Shown piece by piece: positions 27,468-36,592 of a stretch of DNA of 64,000 bases. Location of the stretch: contig NZ_CP092431.1 of assembly GCF_022385335.1 (NCBI RefSeq), positions 3,782,001-3,846,000 of the forward strand. The letters run 5' to 3'. How positions within the stretch are numbered: the stretch's first letter is position 1; each line of letters opens with the position of its first letter. Source of the DNA: Streptomyces deccanensis (GTDB lineage: Bacteria; Actinomycetota; Actinomycetes; Streptomycetales; Streptomycetaceae). A model generated the notes under the pieces. That model saw only the letters and a list, made by a program, of their open reading frames with translations. It had not been told where the DNA came from and made no database searches. Position numbers and translations under genes: made by a program.

Positions 27468-27908
27468 GTGGCCTCTCCTGACTTCGACGTGGACGACTTC
27501 CTGCGGCAGCCCCTCACCGCCCGCCTCGCGACCAACGGCCCCACGGTGCGGCCTGTCTGGTTCCTCTGGGAGGACGGTGCCTTCTGGGTGCTGACGGGGC
27601 CGTGGGCCCGCTTGTTCGACCGGGTGAAGGAAGACCCACGCCTCGCCCTCGCCGTGGACGAATGCGATCTCGCGACGGGGCGGGTCCGGCAGGTGATCGC
27701 TCGCGGACGCGGTGAGCTGGTGCCGTTCGACGTGCCGAGAGGCCGACGCAAACTGACCCGCTACCTGGGAGCCGACGAAACCACCTGGGACACCCGCTTC
27801 GTCCACTACCTGCACGACGCCCCGACCGAACGAGGCACGACGTGGCTCCGCCTGACCCCCGACACGCTCACGGCGACGGACCTCAGCTACGCGACCACGC
27901 TTCCCTGA
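27468..27908 (+). CDS. pyridoxamine 5'-phosphate oxidase-fold protein
   Basis: 146 aa split-barrel flavin/F420-binding fold (FLRQPLTARLATNGPTVRPV; LWEDGAFWVLTGPW; DPRLALAVDECD; TRYLGADETTWDTRF). Small PPOX-fold proteins reduce or oxidise small molecules with FMN or F420, but the substrate is not evident. GTG 27468 is chosen because GGAGG lies 9 nt upstream; ATG 27459 directly abuts that GGAGG, and GTG 27444 is another option. The last 26 nt overlap the convergent kinase-like gene. Confidence 0.8.
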   Translation: MASPDFDVDDFLRQPLTARLATNGPTVRPVWFLWEDGAFWVLTGPWARLFDRVKEDPRLALAVDECDLATGRVRQVIARGRGELVPFDVPRGRRKLTRYLGADETTWDTRFVHYLHDAPTERGTTWLRLTPDTLTATDLSYATTLP

Positions 27909-28728
27909 ACTCCCGCACCCCCGCGAAGCGTTCACCGGGATCGGGGTGCGTGGCCCGCTCCAGGACGTCGAGTTGGGCCGCCGTACCCCGCCAGGCGCGC
28001 TCCTCGTCGCCGGCGTCCAGCAACAGCCGTGCGGTGCGCCCCAGCGCGTGGACCGTGGTGCGCGCGTCGATGGTCGCGCCGCGCGCGAACTCCTCCGGCG
28101 CCATGAAACGCGTGGATCCTGGCAGCCGCTCGGCGTCCAGCACGAAGGGGCCCGGGCGGTACTCGTCGAGGTCGATCAGGCTCATCTCCCCCGCCGCAAA
28201 GTCGTACAGCAGGGCGCCGTCGTAGAGATCCACGGCGACGTACCCTGCGTCCTCGACGGCAATATGGGCGTCGAGGACGCGGGCGAAGGCCTCCTCGATC
28301 CGGTCGACGGGCAGCGCGCGGAAGCGCGCCATCGGGCTGCCGGGGCTCCTCCGGTCCCCTCTGCCATGCTCGGCGGGGTCGTACAGCACCTCGCCGTCCC
28401 GCCAGGGCATGACCACGGCCGACCCGAACCGGGACGCGATCCGATGCAGCTGCGGGACGATCACCGGGTGTCGGACGGACCGGTGGAAGTCCCACGCCCG
28501 CTCCAACGACCGCAGCCCCCTCCCACCGAGGGCCGTCTTCACGAACCACCGCTCATCGCGGTCCGGCAGCTGAACGCCATAGGCCACGCACCCTGAGTCC
28601 TGCCTCCCGAACACCCGGAAGACGTCGCCGATGCGGGCCAGGTAGTCCCCTATGGGGCCTTCGACCCCGTCGACACCCAACAGCGGGTGGTCGCCCGTGC
28701 TTCCCCCGCCACCACCAACCTTCTCCAT
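27883..28728 (-). CDS. protein kinase-like protein
   Basis: 281 aa. A Ser/Thr-kinase-like fold can be traced: possible beta3 lysine in RWFVKTALGG, hinge VVMPWRDGEVL, catalytic-loop equivalent VAVDLYDGALLYD, metal-binding equivalent SLIDLDEYRP, and FMAPEEFARG resembling the APE motif. HRD and DFG are not canonical, so activity is uncertain; it may phosphorylate a protein or small molecule or be a pseudokinase. No membrane segment. The start is the ATG opening MEKVGGGGG, with a weak ribosome-binding site; a longer frame runs upstream. It overlaps the convergent PPOX gene by 26 nt. Confidence 0.7.
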   Translation of the reverse strand: MEKVGGGGGSTGDHPLLGVDGVEGPIGDYLARIGDVFRVFGRQDSGCVAYGVQLPDRDERWFVKTALGGRGLRSLERAWDFHRSVRHPVIVPQLHRIASRFGSAVVMPWRDGEVLYDPAEHGRGDRRSPGSPMARFRALPVDRIEEAFARVLDAHIAVEDAGYVAVDLYDGALLYDFAAGEMSLIDLDEYRPGPFVLDAERLPGSTRFMAPEEFARGATIDARTTVHALGRTARLLLDAGDEERAWRGTAAQLDVLERATHPDPGERFAGVREFREAWSRS

Positions 28729-28899
28729 GAAGGCCAGGCTGCCAGCAGCGCGCCCCGCACGCAGTGGGGCGTGCTGCCTCCAGCCGCACCCGCGCGTCTT
28801 GGTCCCGCACGGCCGCATGCACCGTGTCCCTGTCCAGGTCCATCGTTCACCTCCATGCCGCTCCATGCCGGCGATATGCATGGGCAACCATGGCGTACT

Positions 28900-29958
28900 T
28901 CACGACGAAGCCCGCGCCACCAACTCCGTAGGAAGCACCACCTGGCGTCGTTCCAAGCCCCTCGACACCGCCGGGCGGCGGTCGGCGATCTCGTCGAGGA
29001 GGAGGTCGATCATGGCGCGGCCCATTTCCTCGATGGGCTGGCGGACGCTGGTCAGAGGGGGATCCATGTGGCGGGCGATCGCCGAGTCGTCGTAGCCGAC
29101 GAGGGCGACGTCGTCAGGTATGCGGCGGCCCGCCTCGCGGAGGACCTGGCGGGCGCCCGACGCCATGACGTCGGACTCGACGAAGACCGCGTCGAGGTCG
29201 GGGCGGCGGGACAGCAGTTCCTTCATCGCCCGGCGGCCGCCCTCCTCCGTGAAGTCGCCGGGGACGATCAGGCGCTCGTCGACCTCGCGGCCGGCGTCGA
29301 CGAGGGCCTCGCGGTAGCCGACGACCCGGCGCTGGGCGCCGTAGACGTCCAGGCGCCCGGTGATCGTGGCGATCCGGGTGCGGCCCCGCTCGATCAGGTG
29401 TTCCACCGCCGAGCGGCCGCCCCCGTAGTTGTCGGAGTCGACGGAGGGGAGCGTCTCGTGCTCCGAGCGGGGGCCGCTGATCACCGCCGGGATCTCCAGT
29501 TGCGACAGCAGATCCGGGAGCGGGTCGTCGGCGTGGACCGAGACCAGGAGGACCCCGTCGACACGGTGCGCGGCCAGGTACTGGGCCAGGCGGCGCCGCT
29601 CCCGGTCGCTGCCCGCGAAAATCAGCAGGAGCTGCATCTCCGTCTCGGACAGCTGGGCGCCCACGCCCTTGAGGATGTCGGAGAAGTACGGTTCCGCGAA
29701 GAAGCGGGTCTCCGGCTCCGGCACGACCATCGCGATCGCATCCGTGCGGTTCGCCGCGAGCGCCCGCGCCGCCGTGTTCGGGACGTAGCCGAGCTCCGCG
29801 ACCGCCGCCTCGACCGCCGCGCGGGTCGCGTCACTGACCCGGGGCGAGCCGTTGATCACCCGGGACACCGTCCCCCGGCCCACACCGGCCCGTGCGGCGA
29901 CCTCTTCCAACGTCGGCCGGCCACCGCTCCGGCCCCGTGCTCCGTGGCCTGCCACCAT
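28900..29958 (-). CDS. cebR: CebR, LacI-family repressor of cellobiose use
   Basis: 352 aa. N-terminal LacI helix-turn-helix (RPTLEEVAARAGVGRGTVSRV) and hinge (AARALAANRTDAI), then a periplasmic-binding-like effector domain (RVDGVLLVSVHADDPL; FVESDVMASGARQVLRE; VALVGYDDSAIARHMDPPLT). Divergent from cebEFG, with the CebR box at 30365-30378 in between. CebR binds TGGGAGCGCTCCCA-type operators and is released by cellobiose, derepressing uptake and bglC. Confidence 0.95.
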   Translation of the reverse strand: MVAGHGARGRSGGRPTLEEVAARAGVGRGTVSRVINGSPRVSDATRAAVEAAVAELGYVPNTAARALAANRTDAIAMVVPEPETRFFAEPYFSDILKGVGAQLSETEMQLLLIFAGSDRERRRLAQYLAAHRVDGVLLVSVHADDPLPDLLSQLEIPAVISGPRSEHETLPSVDSDNYGGGRSAVEHLIERGRTRIATITGRLDVYGAQRRVVGYREALVDAGREVDERLIVPGDFTEEGGRRAMKELLSRRPDLDAVFVESDVMASGARQVLREAGRRIPDDVALVGYDDSAIARHMDPPLTSVRQPIEEMGRAMIDLLLDEIADRRPAVSRGLERRQVVLPTELVARASS

Positions 29959-30494
29959 GGTCGCCTCCCGTTCACACCGCGCTGGCGTGGAATCTAACAG
30001 TCCTGATCCTCGTACGACGTCCGGGAAGTGGTCGTCCGGGTTTCAGCACGAGCGGTCGGACCGCTGGTTACACGAGTCCAACGGTCCCACAGGGCCCGCG
30101 CCCCGACTCGCGCCCGGACTCCGGCGCCGGTTCCGCCGGCCCCCGAAGCCCAACCGCGCCGCGTTCCCACCGGCCTCCGAAGCCCACCCGAGCCCCGGCC
30201 CATCCCGCGCCCGCGCCGATCCCCGCGCCCCGCCCGCCCCGTTTCCGGGCATGGCCGACCACCGGCCCCCGGGTTAGTTAACAGCCCGATAACCGAAGAC
30301 ATCTCTCCGCGTTCGCTCCCTTGACACCCCCGCAGGAACCGACGACTCTTCAACACATCACTTGTGGGAGCGCTCCCACAGTACCTGGCACTTACACAAC
30401 CCGCACGTTCCCCGCCCGAGCCGCAGTTTGAACTAACGGGCCCAACAACACCGTTGGCCGGGGGGTCGGCACGTCAGGGCATCAGGAGGACGCA
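29959..30494. promoter_or_regulatory. cebR-cebE intergenic region
   Basis: 536 bp between divergent genes. Positions 30020-30270 are extremely C/G-rich with open frames on both strands that encode only Pro/Arg/Ala-rich sequence and no motif, so no gene is called. The right end holds the CebR operator at 30365-30378 and the ribosome-binding site AGGAGG before cebE. Confidence 0.6.
30365..30378. promoter_or_regulatory. CebR box upstream of cebE
   Basis: TGGGAGCGCTCCCA, the exact 14-bp palindromic CebR consensus, extended to an 18-bp perfect palindrome TGTGGGAGCGCTCCCACA (30363-30380). It lies 117 bp before the cebE start. Confidence 0.97.
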
Positions 30495-31820
30495 ATGCGA
30501 GCACGTACCCGAACCGCCCGCAAGACGGTGGTCCTGGCAGCCGTCGCCGCCCTGGGCGCGGGGCTGCTGGCCGGCTGCGCCGAGGACTCCGGCGGCTCGT
30601 CGAACGAGGGTGACGGAAACGGCGACACCGGGGGCAAGACCACGCTGACGGTCGGCACCTTCGGCGTCTTCGGCTACAAGCAGGCCGGCCTGTACGACGA
30701 GTACATGAAGCAGAACCCGGACATCGTCATCAAGGAGAACGTCACCACCAAGACCTCGGTCTACTGGCCCAAGACGCTCACCCGGCTGCAGGCCGGCTCC
30801 GGCACCGACGACATCCAGGCGATCGAGATCGGCAACATCGCCGAGGCCGTGCAGTCCCAGGGCAACAAGTTCGTGGACCTCGGCAAGGAGGTCGACAAGT
30901 CGCAGTGGCTGGACTGGAAGAACCAGCAGGCCACCACCAAGGACGGCAAGCTCATCGGGCTCGGCACCGACATCGGCCCGATGGCGATCTGCTACCGCAA
31001 GGACCTGTTCGAGAAGGCGGGCCTCGAGACCGACCGCACCAAGCTCGCGGAGCAGTGGAAGGGCGACTGGAGCAAGTACGTCGACCTCGGCAAGGAGTAC
31101 ATGAAGAAGGCGCCGTCGGGCACCAAGTTCGTGGACTCGGCGTCCTCCGTCTACAACGCGGCCCTCGGTGGCGCGTCCGAGCGCTACTACGACAAGGACG
31201 GCAACCCCATCTGGGAGAAGTCCACGGGCGTGAAGGACGCCTGGGACGCGGCCATGTCCGTGGCGACCAGCGACATGTCGGCGAAGCTGAAGCAGTTCGA
31301 GACGCCCTGGGACCAGGGGTACGCCAAGGGCTCCTTCGCCACGGTGGCCTGCCCGGCCTGGATGATCGGCTACATCCAGGAGAAGTCCGGTGACTCCGGG
31401 AAGGGCAAGTGGGACGTGGCGGCGGCGCCGACCGCGGCCAACTGGGGCGGCGCGTTCATCGGTGTGCCGACGGCGAGCAAGCACCAGAAGGAGGCCATCG
31501 CGCTGGCGAAGTGGCTGACCGCCCCCGAGCAGCAGGCCAAGGTCTTCGCCAAGCAGGCCAGCTTCCCGTCGACCCCGTCGGCGTACCCGACGCTCAAGCC
31601 GAGCCCCGACACCACCGCGTACTTCTCCGACGCGCCGCTGACGCAGATCTTCTCCGACTCGGCGAAGACGATCCCGGTGCAGCACTTCGGCACCAAGGAC
31701 CAGCCGATCGGCACCGCGATCGCCGACATCGGCATCGTGCAGGTCGAGCAGAAGGGCAAGAGCCCTGAGGAGGGCTGGGAGGCCGCCAGCAAGGAGATCA
31801 AGGACGTGCTCGGCCAGTGA
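30495..31820 (+). CDS. cebE: cellobiose/cellotriose-binding lipoprotein
   Basis: 441 aa extracytoplasmic solute-binding protein. Basic N-terminus RARTRTARKTVVLA, hydrophobic segment and lipobox LLAGC (mature Cys near residue 28), then a family 1 sugar-binding fold (TVGTFGVFGYKQAGLYDEY; GTDIGPMAICYRKDLFEKAGL; GGAFIGVPTASKHQKEAIALAKWL). It delivers cello-oligosaccharides to CebFG. The ATPase (MsiK in Streptomyces) is not encoded here and is shared by several importers. Start and CebF overlap by 4 nt. Confidence 0.95.
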   Translation: MRARTRTARKTVVLAAVAALGAGLLAGCAEDSGGSSNEGDGNGDTGGKTTLTVGTFGVFGYKQAGLYDEYMKQNPDIVIKENVTTKTSVYWPKTLTRLQAGSGTDDIQAIEIGNIAEAVQSQGNKFVDLGKEVDKSQWLDWKNQQATTKDGKLIGLGTDIGPMAICYRKDLFEKAGLETDRTKLAEQWKGDWSKYVDLGKEYMKKAPSGTKFVDSASSVYNAALGGASERYYDKDGNPIWEKSTGVKDAWDAAMSVATSDMSAKLKQFETPWDQGYAKGSFATVACPAWMIGYIQEKSGDSGKGKWDVAAAPTAANWGGAFIGVPTASKHQKEAIALAKWLTAPEQQAKVFAKQASFPSTPSAYPTLKPSPDTTAYFSDAPLTQIFSDSAKTIPVQHFGTKDQPIGTAIADIGIVQVEQKGKSPEEGWEAASKEIKDVLGQ

Positions 31821-32845
31821 CCAGCTCCAAAGAGGCACTCGCGCATTCCGCGGCGAGCGCCGAGACCGCGCCCGGCGATGAGCCGGGCGCGGTCCGGGGC
31901 GCTCAGGGTCGCGGTACGCCGTCGGCCGGCACCGACTCGTGGCGCAGCCGGCTGTACCGCTGGGACATGAAGGCGTCCCCGTACGTCTTCATCTCCCCCT
32001 TCTTCCTGATCTTCGGGGCGTTCTCGCTCGTCCCGCTGCTGTACACGGGCTGGTACTCGCTGCACAACGTGCAGCTGTCCGACCTGGACAACCAGACCTG
32101 GGTGGGCCTGGACAACTACCAGAACCTGCTGTCCTCGGACTTCTTCTGGAACTCCCTCTGGGTCACCTTCTCCATCGGCGTGATCGCGACCGTGCCCCAG
32201 CTGCTGGTGGCGATCGGCATCGCGCACCTGCTCAACTACCGGCTGCGCGGCTCGACCGTGTGGCGGGTCATCATGCTGACCCCGTACGCCACGTCGGTGG
32301 CGGCGGCCACCCTGGTCTTCGTGCTGCTGTTCTCCTGGGACGGCGGCATGGTGAACTGGCTGCTGGACTTCGTCGGGATCGACCCCGTCAACTGGCGTGA
32401 GTCCAACTGGGGTTCGAAGTTCGCGGTCTCCACGATCGTGATCTGGCGGTGGACCGGCTACAACGCGCTGATCTACCTCGCGGCGATGCAGGCGATCCCC
32501 GGCGATCTGTACGAGTCGGCGTCCCTCGACGGCGCGAACCGCTGGCAGCAGTTCATCCATGTGACGATCCCGCAGCTGCGGCCGACGATCCTGTTCACGG
32601 CGGTCGTCTCCACGATCGGCGCGACCCAACTCTTCGGTGAGCCCCTGCTGTTCGGTGGGGCCGACGGTTCCAAGGGCGGCTCGGAGCACCAGTACCAGAC
32701 GCTCGGCCTGTACATGTACGACCAGGGCTTCATGATCGGCAACCTCGGCAAGGCGTCCGCCATCGCCTGGACGATGTTCCTGATCCTGCTGATCGTGGCC
32801 GCGATCAACCTGCTGCTCACCCGACGGCTGAGGAAGACCCCATGA
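31817..32845 (+). CDS. cebF: cellobiose ABC transporter permease
   Basis: 342 aa MalF-type permease. About 45 residues of cytoplasmic tail, then six membrane helices (first: YVFISPFFLIFGAFSLVPLLY). The EAA loop that contacts the ATPase is YESASLDGANRWQQFIHVTI near residue 235. Pairs with CebG. GTG 31817 overlaps the cebE stop, and the next gene begins ATGA over its own stop. Confidence 0.95.
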   Translation: MTSSKEALAHSAASAETAPGDEPGAVRGAQGRGTPSAGTDSWRSRLYRWDMKASPYVFISPFFLIFGAFSLVPLLYTGWYSLHNVQLSDLDNQTWVGLDNYQNLLSSDFFWNSLWVTFSIGVIATVPQLLVAIGIAHLLNYRLRGSTVWRVIMLTPYATSVAAATLVFVLLFSWDGGMVNWLLDFVGIDPVNWRESNWGSKFAVSTIVIWRWTGYNALIYLAAMQAIPGDLYESASLDGANRWQQFIHVTIPQLRPTILFTAVVSTIGATQLFGEPLLFGGADGSKGGSEHQYQTLGLYMYDQGFMIGNLGKASAIAWTMFLILLIVAAINLLLTRRLRKTP

Positions 32846-33747
32846 CCACGAGCGAACTGACCCGTCCCCGGGCCCCGCAGCGGGCGCCGGAGACGAAGGC
32901 CTCCCGCCGCCGGGTGATGGGCGCGGGCAAGCAGATGCACGCGGGGCCGCTCACCTACATCGTCCTGACCGTCTTCGCCGTGGGTTCGCTCGCGCCCCTG
33001 CTGTGGACGGCGATCGCGGCCTCGCGCACCAGCGAGCGGCTCGCCGAGGCGCCGCCGCCGCTGTGGTTCGGCGGCAACCTGTTCAAGAACCTGGAGACCG
33101 CCTGGGAGCAGGCCGGGCTCGGCACCGCGATGCTCAACACGACGCTCGTGGCCGGGACGATCACCATCGGTACGGTGCTGTTCTCCACGCTCGCCGGGTT
33201 CGCCTTCGCCAAGCTGCGGTTCCGGTTCTCCAGTCTCCTGCTGCTGCTGACCATCGGCACGATGATGATCCCGCCGCAGCTGGCCGTCGTCCCGCTGTAT
33301 CTGTGGATGAGCGACCTGAACTGGTCCAACCAGCTCCAGACGGTCATCCTGCCCACGCTGGTCAGCGCGTTCGGCACGTTCTTCATGCGGCAGTACCTGG
33401 TCCAGGCCCTGCCCTCCGAGCTGATCGAGGCGGCCCGCGTCGACGGGGCGAGCAGCCTGCGGATCGTGTGGCACGTGGTCTTCCCGGCGGCGCGGCCGGC
33501 GATGGCGGTGCTGGGGCTGCTCACCTTCGTGATGGCCTGGAACGACTTCCTGTGGCCCATTCTCGCCCTGAACCAGCAGAACCCGACGGTCCAGGTGGCC
33601 CTCAACGCCCTCGGCACCGGCTACATCCCCGACCAGTCGGTGATCATGGCGGGTGCGCTGCTCGGCACGTTGCCGCTGCTGATCGCCTTCCTCCTGTTCG
33701 GCAAGCAGATCGTCGGCGGCATCATGCAGGGCGCGATCAAGGGGTGA
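32842..33747 (+). CDS. cebG: cellobiose ABC transporter permease
   Basis: 301 aa MalG-type permease with six predicted helices (first: [20 protein letters not shown]) and the EAA loop [19 protein letters not shown] near residue 195. Forms the channel with CebF. The C-terminus reads GIMQGAIKG as in the family. A hairpin at 33788-33817 separates it from bglC, which has its own CebR operator. Confidence 0.95.
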   Translation: MTTSELTRPRAPQRAPETKASRRRVMGAGKQMHAGPLTYIVLTVFAVGSLAPLLWTAIAASRTSERLAEAPPPLWFGGNLFKNLETAWEQAGLGTAMLNTTLVAGTITIGTVLFSTLAGFAFAKLRFRFSSLLLLLTIGTMMIPPQLAVVPLYLWMSDLNWSNQLQTVILPTLVSAFGTFFMRQYLVQALPSELIEAARVDGASSLRIVWHVVFPAARPAMAVLGLLTFVMAWNDFLWPILALNQQNPTVQVALNALGTGYIPDQSVIMAGALLGTLPLLIAFLLFGKQIVGGIMQGAIKG

Positions 33748-33787
33748 GGCGGCTCGTCGCCGTCCGCTCCACCGCGCGCACACCTTC

Positions 33788-33817
33788 GAGGGCCGGGCCA
33801 CCGCCGTCCCGGCCCTC
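33788..33817 (+). terminator. hairpin between cebG and bglC
   Basis: GAGGGCCGGG pairs with CCCGGCCCTC (10 bp, 10-nt loop), followed by a T/C-rich run. It would attenuate read-through from cebEFG into bglC. Confidence 0.75.
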
Positions 33818-33864
33818 TCTTCTCTCATCCCCCCACCCACCACTGTCGGTCTCCACGACCACTA

Positions 33865-33878
33865 TGGGAGCGCTTCCA
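33865..33878. promoter_or_regulatory. CebR box overlapping the bglC start codon
   Basis: TGGGAGCGCTTCCA, one mismatch from the palindrome at 30365. Its last base is the A of the bglC ATG and its GGGAG is the only plausible ribosome-binding site, so repressor and ribosome would use the same bases. Confidence 0.93.
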
Positions 33879-35320
33879 TGCCTGAACCCGTGAACCCGGT
33901 CACCCCGGTGACCTTTCCTCCCGCCTTCCTCTGGGGCGCGGCCACCTCCGCCTACCAGATCGAGGGGGCGGTGCGGGAGGACGGCCGTACGCCCTCCATC
34001 TGGGACACCTTCAGCCACACCCCGGGCAAGACCGCCGGTGGCGAGACCGGTGACATCGCTGTCGACCACTACCACCGCTACCGCGACGACGTGGCGATGA
34101 TGGCCGACCTGGGCCTCAACTCGTACCGCTTCTCGATCTCCTGGTCGCGGGTGCAGCCGACGGGCCGGGGCCCGGCCGTGCAGAAGGGCCTGGACTTCTA
34201 CCGGCGGCTGGTCGACGAGCTGCTGGACAAGGGCATCAAGCCGGCCGTGACCCTCTACCACTGGGACCTCCCGCAGGAGTTGGAGGACGCGGGCGGCTGG
34301 CCCGAGCGGGACATCGTGCACCGCTTCGCCGAGTACGCGCGGATCGTGGGCGAGGCGCTGGGCGACCGGGTCGAGCAGTGGATCACGCTCAACGAGCCGT
34401 GGTGCACCGCGTTCCTGGGCTACGGCTCCGGAGTGCACGCGCCGGGCCGTACGGACCCGGTGGCGTCGCTGCGCGCGGCCCACCACCTGAACGTGGCGCA
34501 CGGGCTGGGCGTCGCGGCGCTCCGCTCGGCGATGCCCGCCCGCAACGCGATCGCGGTGAGCCTGAACTCGTCGGTGGTCCGGCCGATCACCAACTCCCCC
34601 GAGGACGTGGCGGCGGCGCGGAAGATCGACGACCTGGCCAACGGGGTCTTCCACGGTCCGATGCTGCACGGCGCGTACCCGGAGACCCTGTTCGCCGCGA
34701 CCTCGTCGCTGACGGACTGGTCGTTCGTGCAGGACGGCGACGTGGCGACGGCCAACCAGCCACTGGACGCACTCGGGTTGAACTACTACACGCCGACGCT
34801 GGTGGGCGCGGCGGACGCCGACCTGAAGGGCCCCAGGGCCGACGGGCACGGGGCGAGCGAGCACTCGCCGTGGCCGGGCGCGGACGACGTCCTGTTCCAC
34901 CAGACGCCGGGCGACCGTACGGAGATGGGCTGGACCATCGACCCGACGGGCCTGCACGAGCTGATCATGCGGTACGCGCGGGAGGCTCCGGGGCTGCCGA
35001 TGTACGTGACGGAGAACGGCGCCGCCTACGACGACAAGATGGACTCCGACGGCCGCGTCCACGACCCCGAGCGCATCGCCTACCTCCACGGCCACCTGCG
35101 CGCGGTCCGCCGCGCGATCGCCGAGGGGGCGGACGTCCGCGGCTACTACCTGTGGTCCCTGATGGACAACTTCGAGTGGGCGTACGGCTACGGGAAGCGG
35201 TTCGGCGCCGTGTACGTCGACTACGCGACCCTCACCCGTACGCCGAAGTCGAGCGCGTACTGGTACGGCCAGGCGGCGAAGACGGGCGCGCTGCCGCCGC
35301 TGGTGACGACTCCGGCGTAA
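33878..35320 (+). CDS. bglC: intracellular beta-glucosidase, GH1
   Basis: 480 aa GH1 barrel without a signal peptide, so it acts on imported cellobiose in the cytoplasm. Start region [16 protein letters not shown], acid/base Glu173 in TLNEPWC, nucleophile Glu379 in YVTENGAAY, and the aglycone/glycone motifs [11 protein letters not shown] and [14 protein letters not shown]. It splits cellobiose to glucose and so removes the CebR inducer. The start is fixed by the GGGAG within the CebR box 7 nt upstream. Confidence 0.95.
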   Translation: MPEPVNPVTPVTFPPAFLWGAATSAYQIEGAVREDGRTPSIWDTFSHTPGKTAGGETGDIAVDHYHRYRDDVAMMADLGLNSYRFSISWSRVQPTGRGPAVQKGLDFYRRLVDELLDKGIKPAVTLYHWDLPQELEDAGGWPERDIVHRFAEYARIVGEALGDRVEQWITLNEPWCTAFLGYGSGVHAPGRTDPVASLRAAHHLNVAHGLGVAALRSAMPARNAIAVSLNSSVVRPITNSPEDVAAARKIDDLANGVFHGPMLHGAYPETLFAATSSLTDWSFVQDGDVATANQPLDALGLNYYTPTLVGAADADLKGPRADGHGASEHSPWPGADDVLFHQTPGDRTEMGWTIDPTGLHELIMRYAREAPGLPMYVTENGAAYDDKMDSDGRVHDPERIAYLHGHLRAVRRAIAEGADVRGYYLWSLMDNFEWAYGYGKRFGAVYVDYATLTRTPKSSAYWYGQAAKTGALPPLVTTPA

Positions 35321-35374
35321 CGGAACCACAGGGCCGGGGGCTGGGGAGCCCCCTGGGGGAACGGGGGAGCGGGG

Positions 35375-35414
35375 TCCGGGGCGCGGCGCGCATAGGGGAG
35401 CGCCGCGCCCCGGA
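35375..35414. terminator. bidirectional terminator between bglC and the GNAT gene
   Basis: Perfect 15-bp stem TCCGGGGCGCGGCGC / GCGCCGCGCCCCGGA with a 10-nt loop between two convergent genes. Confidence 0.85.
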
Positions 35415-35423
35415 CGTCGGTGG

Positions 35424-35909
35424 TCAGAGCCGCCGGTAGTAGTGCGCCGTGGGGAACGGGACGCAGCCGAGGCTCTCGTAGAGGGCGCGGGCGGGGGCGT
35501 GGAAGGCGTCGCCGCCGGTGCCGATCTCGACGAGCCTCGTGCCGCGTCCGCGCAGGTCGGCGAAGGCGTGCTCGCACAGGGCGGTGCCCGTGCCGTCGCC
35601 GCGGTGCCGCTCGTCCACGGCGAGCAGGACTATCTCGCCGTGGTGCCGGGTCAGGTCGGCCTGCCAGGCGACGTACCCGGCGATCACGCCGTCGGCGGAC
35701 TCGGCCACCGCGACGTACCTGTGCTCGGCCGGGTCGTGCAGGGTGGGCACCAGTTCGCGGTAGTCACCGCGCCAGTCGGCGTGCAGCGTGGTGAGGACGA
35801 GCCCGTCGAGCACCGGTCCGACGGAGTCCTCGAAGAACGGCCGGAACGTGTCGATGGTGAGTTCGGTCAGTCGTGCCAGGTCGTCCCGGGCGTATGCGCG
35901 AATGAGCAT
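35424..35909 (-). CDS. GNAT-family N-acetyltransferase
   Basis: 161 aa. Acetyl-CoA-binding motif A is LLAVDERHRGDGTGTALCEHAF (R-G-D-G-T-G), with motif B at ARALYESLGCVPFPTAHYY. The substrate is unknown; the closest general type is aminoglycoside or small-amine acetyltransferases. ATG 35909 follows GAGGTCC. Single gene, divergent from the NUDIX gene. Confidence 0.88.
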   Translation of the reverse strand: MLIRAYARDDLARLTELTIDTFRPFFEDSVGPVLDGLVLTTLHADWRGDYRELVPTLHDPAEHRYVAVAESADGVIAGYVAWQADLTRHHGEIVLLAVDERHRGDGTGTALCEHAFADLRGRGTRLVEIGTGGDAFHAPARALYESLGCVPFPTAHYYRRL

Positions 35910-36069
35910 GGAGTGGACCTCTCGGAACCTGAGGGAGGAAAAGGACACCTCTGGCCCGCCGATCACACGAGACGTGTCGGTGGGCCGACCTCAGTGGCGG
36001 GTACGCCAGGACGCGAAGCACTCCATACGCGTCATGCTAGACGCTGCCGACCAGGAAAGGACGTGCTCC

Positions 36070-36513
36070 GTGACGCAGTTGGTCGCCGCCGTCATCGTCC
36101 ACGACCGGGCCGCGGGCCGGGTCCTCCTCCTCCAGCGGGGCGAGCACGCCAGGTTCGCCCGGGGACGGTGGGATCTGCCCGTCGGGAAGAGCGAGCCCGG
36201 GGAGCCCGTCACCGGGGCCGCCGTGCGCGAGCTGTACGAGGAGACCGGGCTGACCGTGAAGCCGGAGGCGCTGGAGGTCGCGCACGTCATCCACGCGGCC
36301 CGGGGCGTCGAGGCGCCGGACGGCTTCCTCACCGTCGTCTTCGTCGCCCACGAGTGGACGGGCGAGCCCGAGAACCGGGAACCGACCAAGCACTCCCAGG
36401 TCCGCTGGTTCGCCACCGACTCCCTCCCCGAGGACTTCGTGGAGGGCAACGCCGGCGCGCTGCGCGGCTATCTCGCCGACGGTCCCCGGATGTCCCTGTA
36501 CGGGTGGGCGTGA
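36070..36513 (+). CDS. NUDIX hydrolase
   Basis: 147 aa. Complete Nudix box G-x5-E-x7-REL-x-EE-x-GL from GKSEPGEP through RELYEETGL at about residues 45-67, with RGRWDLPVGKSE before it. Such proteins hydrolyse nucleoside diphosphates linked to a moiety X; the substrate is not evident. GTG 36070 follows AAAGGA by 9 nt; ATG 36034 would add 12 residues. Confidence 0.85.
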   Translation: MTQLVAAVIVHDRAAGRVLLLQRGEHARFARGRWDLPVGKSEPGEPVTGAAVRELYEETGLTVKPEALEVAHVIHAARGVEAPDGFLTVVFVAHEWTGEPENREPTKHSQVRWFATDSLPEDFVEGNAGALRGYLADGPRMSLYGWA

Positions 36514-36535
36514 CGTGCTGCGTGGCACCTTCTGA

Positions 36536-36581
36536 ACGCCACAGGGCCGCGCACCCCGAAGGGGCCGCGGCCCTGTGGCGT
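36536..36581. terminator. bidirectional terminator between the NUDIX and GH42 genes
   Basis: Perfect 16-bp stem ACGCCACAGGGCCGCG / CGCGGCCCTGTGGCGT with an inner CCCC/GGGG pairing, between convergent genes. Confidence 0.88.
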
Positions 36582-36592
36582 CGTGAGCGGGG

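Noticed and set aside
30020..30270. Overlapping open frames of about 100-140 codons in the cebR-cebE gap
   Set aside because: All encode Pro/Arg/Ala-rich low-complexity peptides with no ribosome-binding site or motif, on both strands at once.
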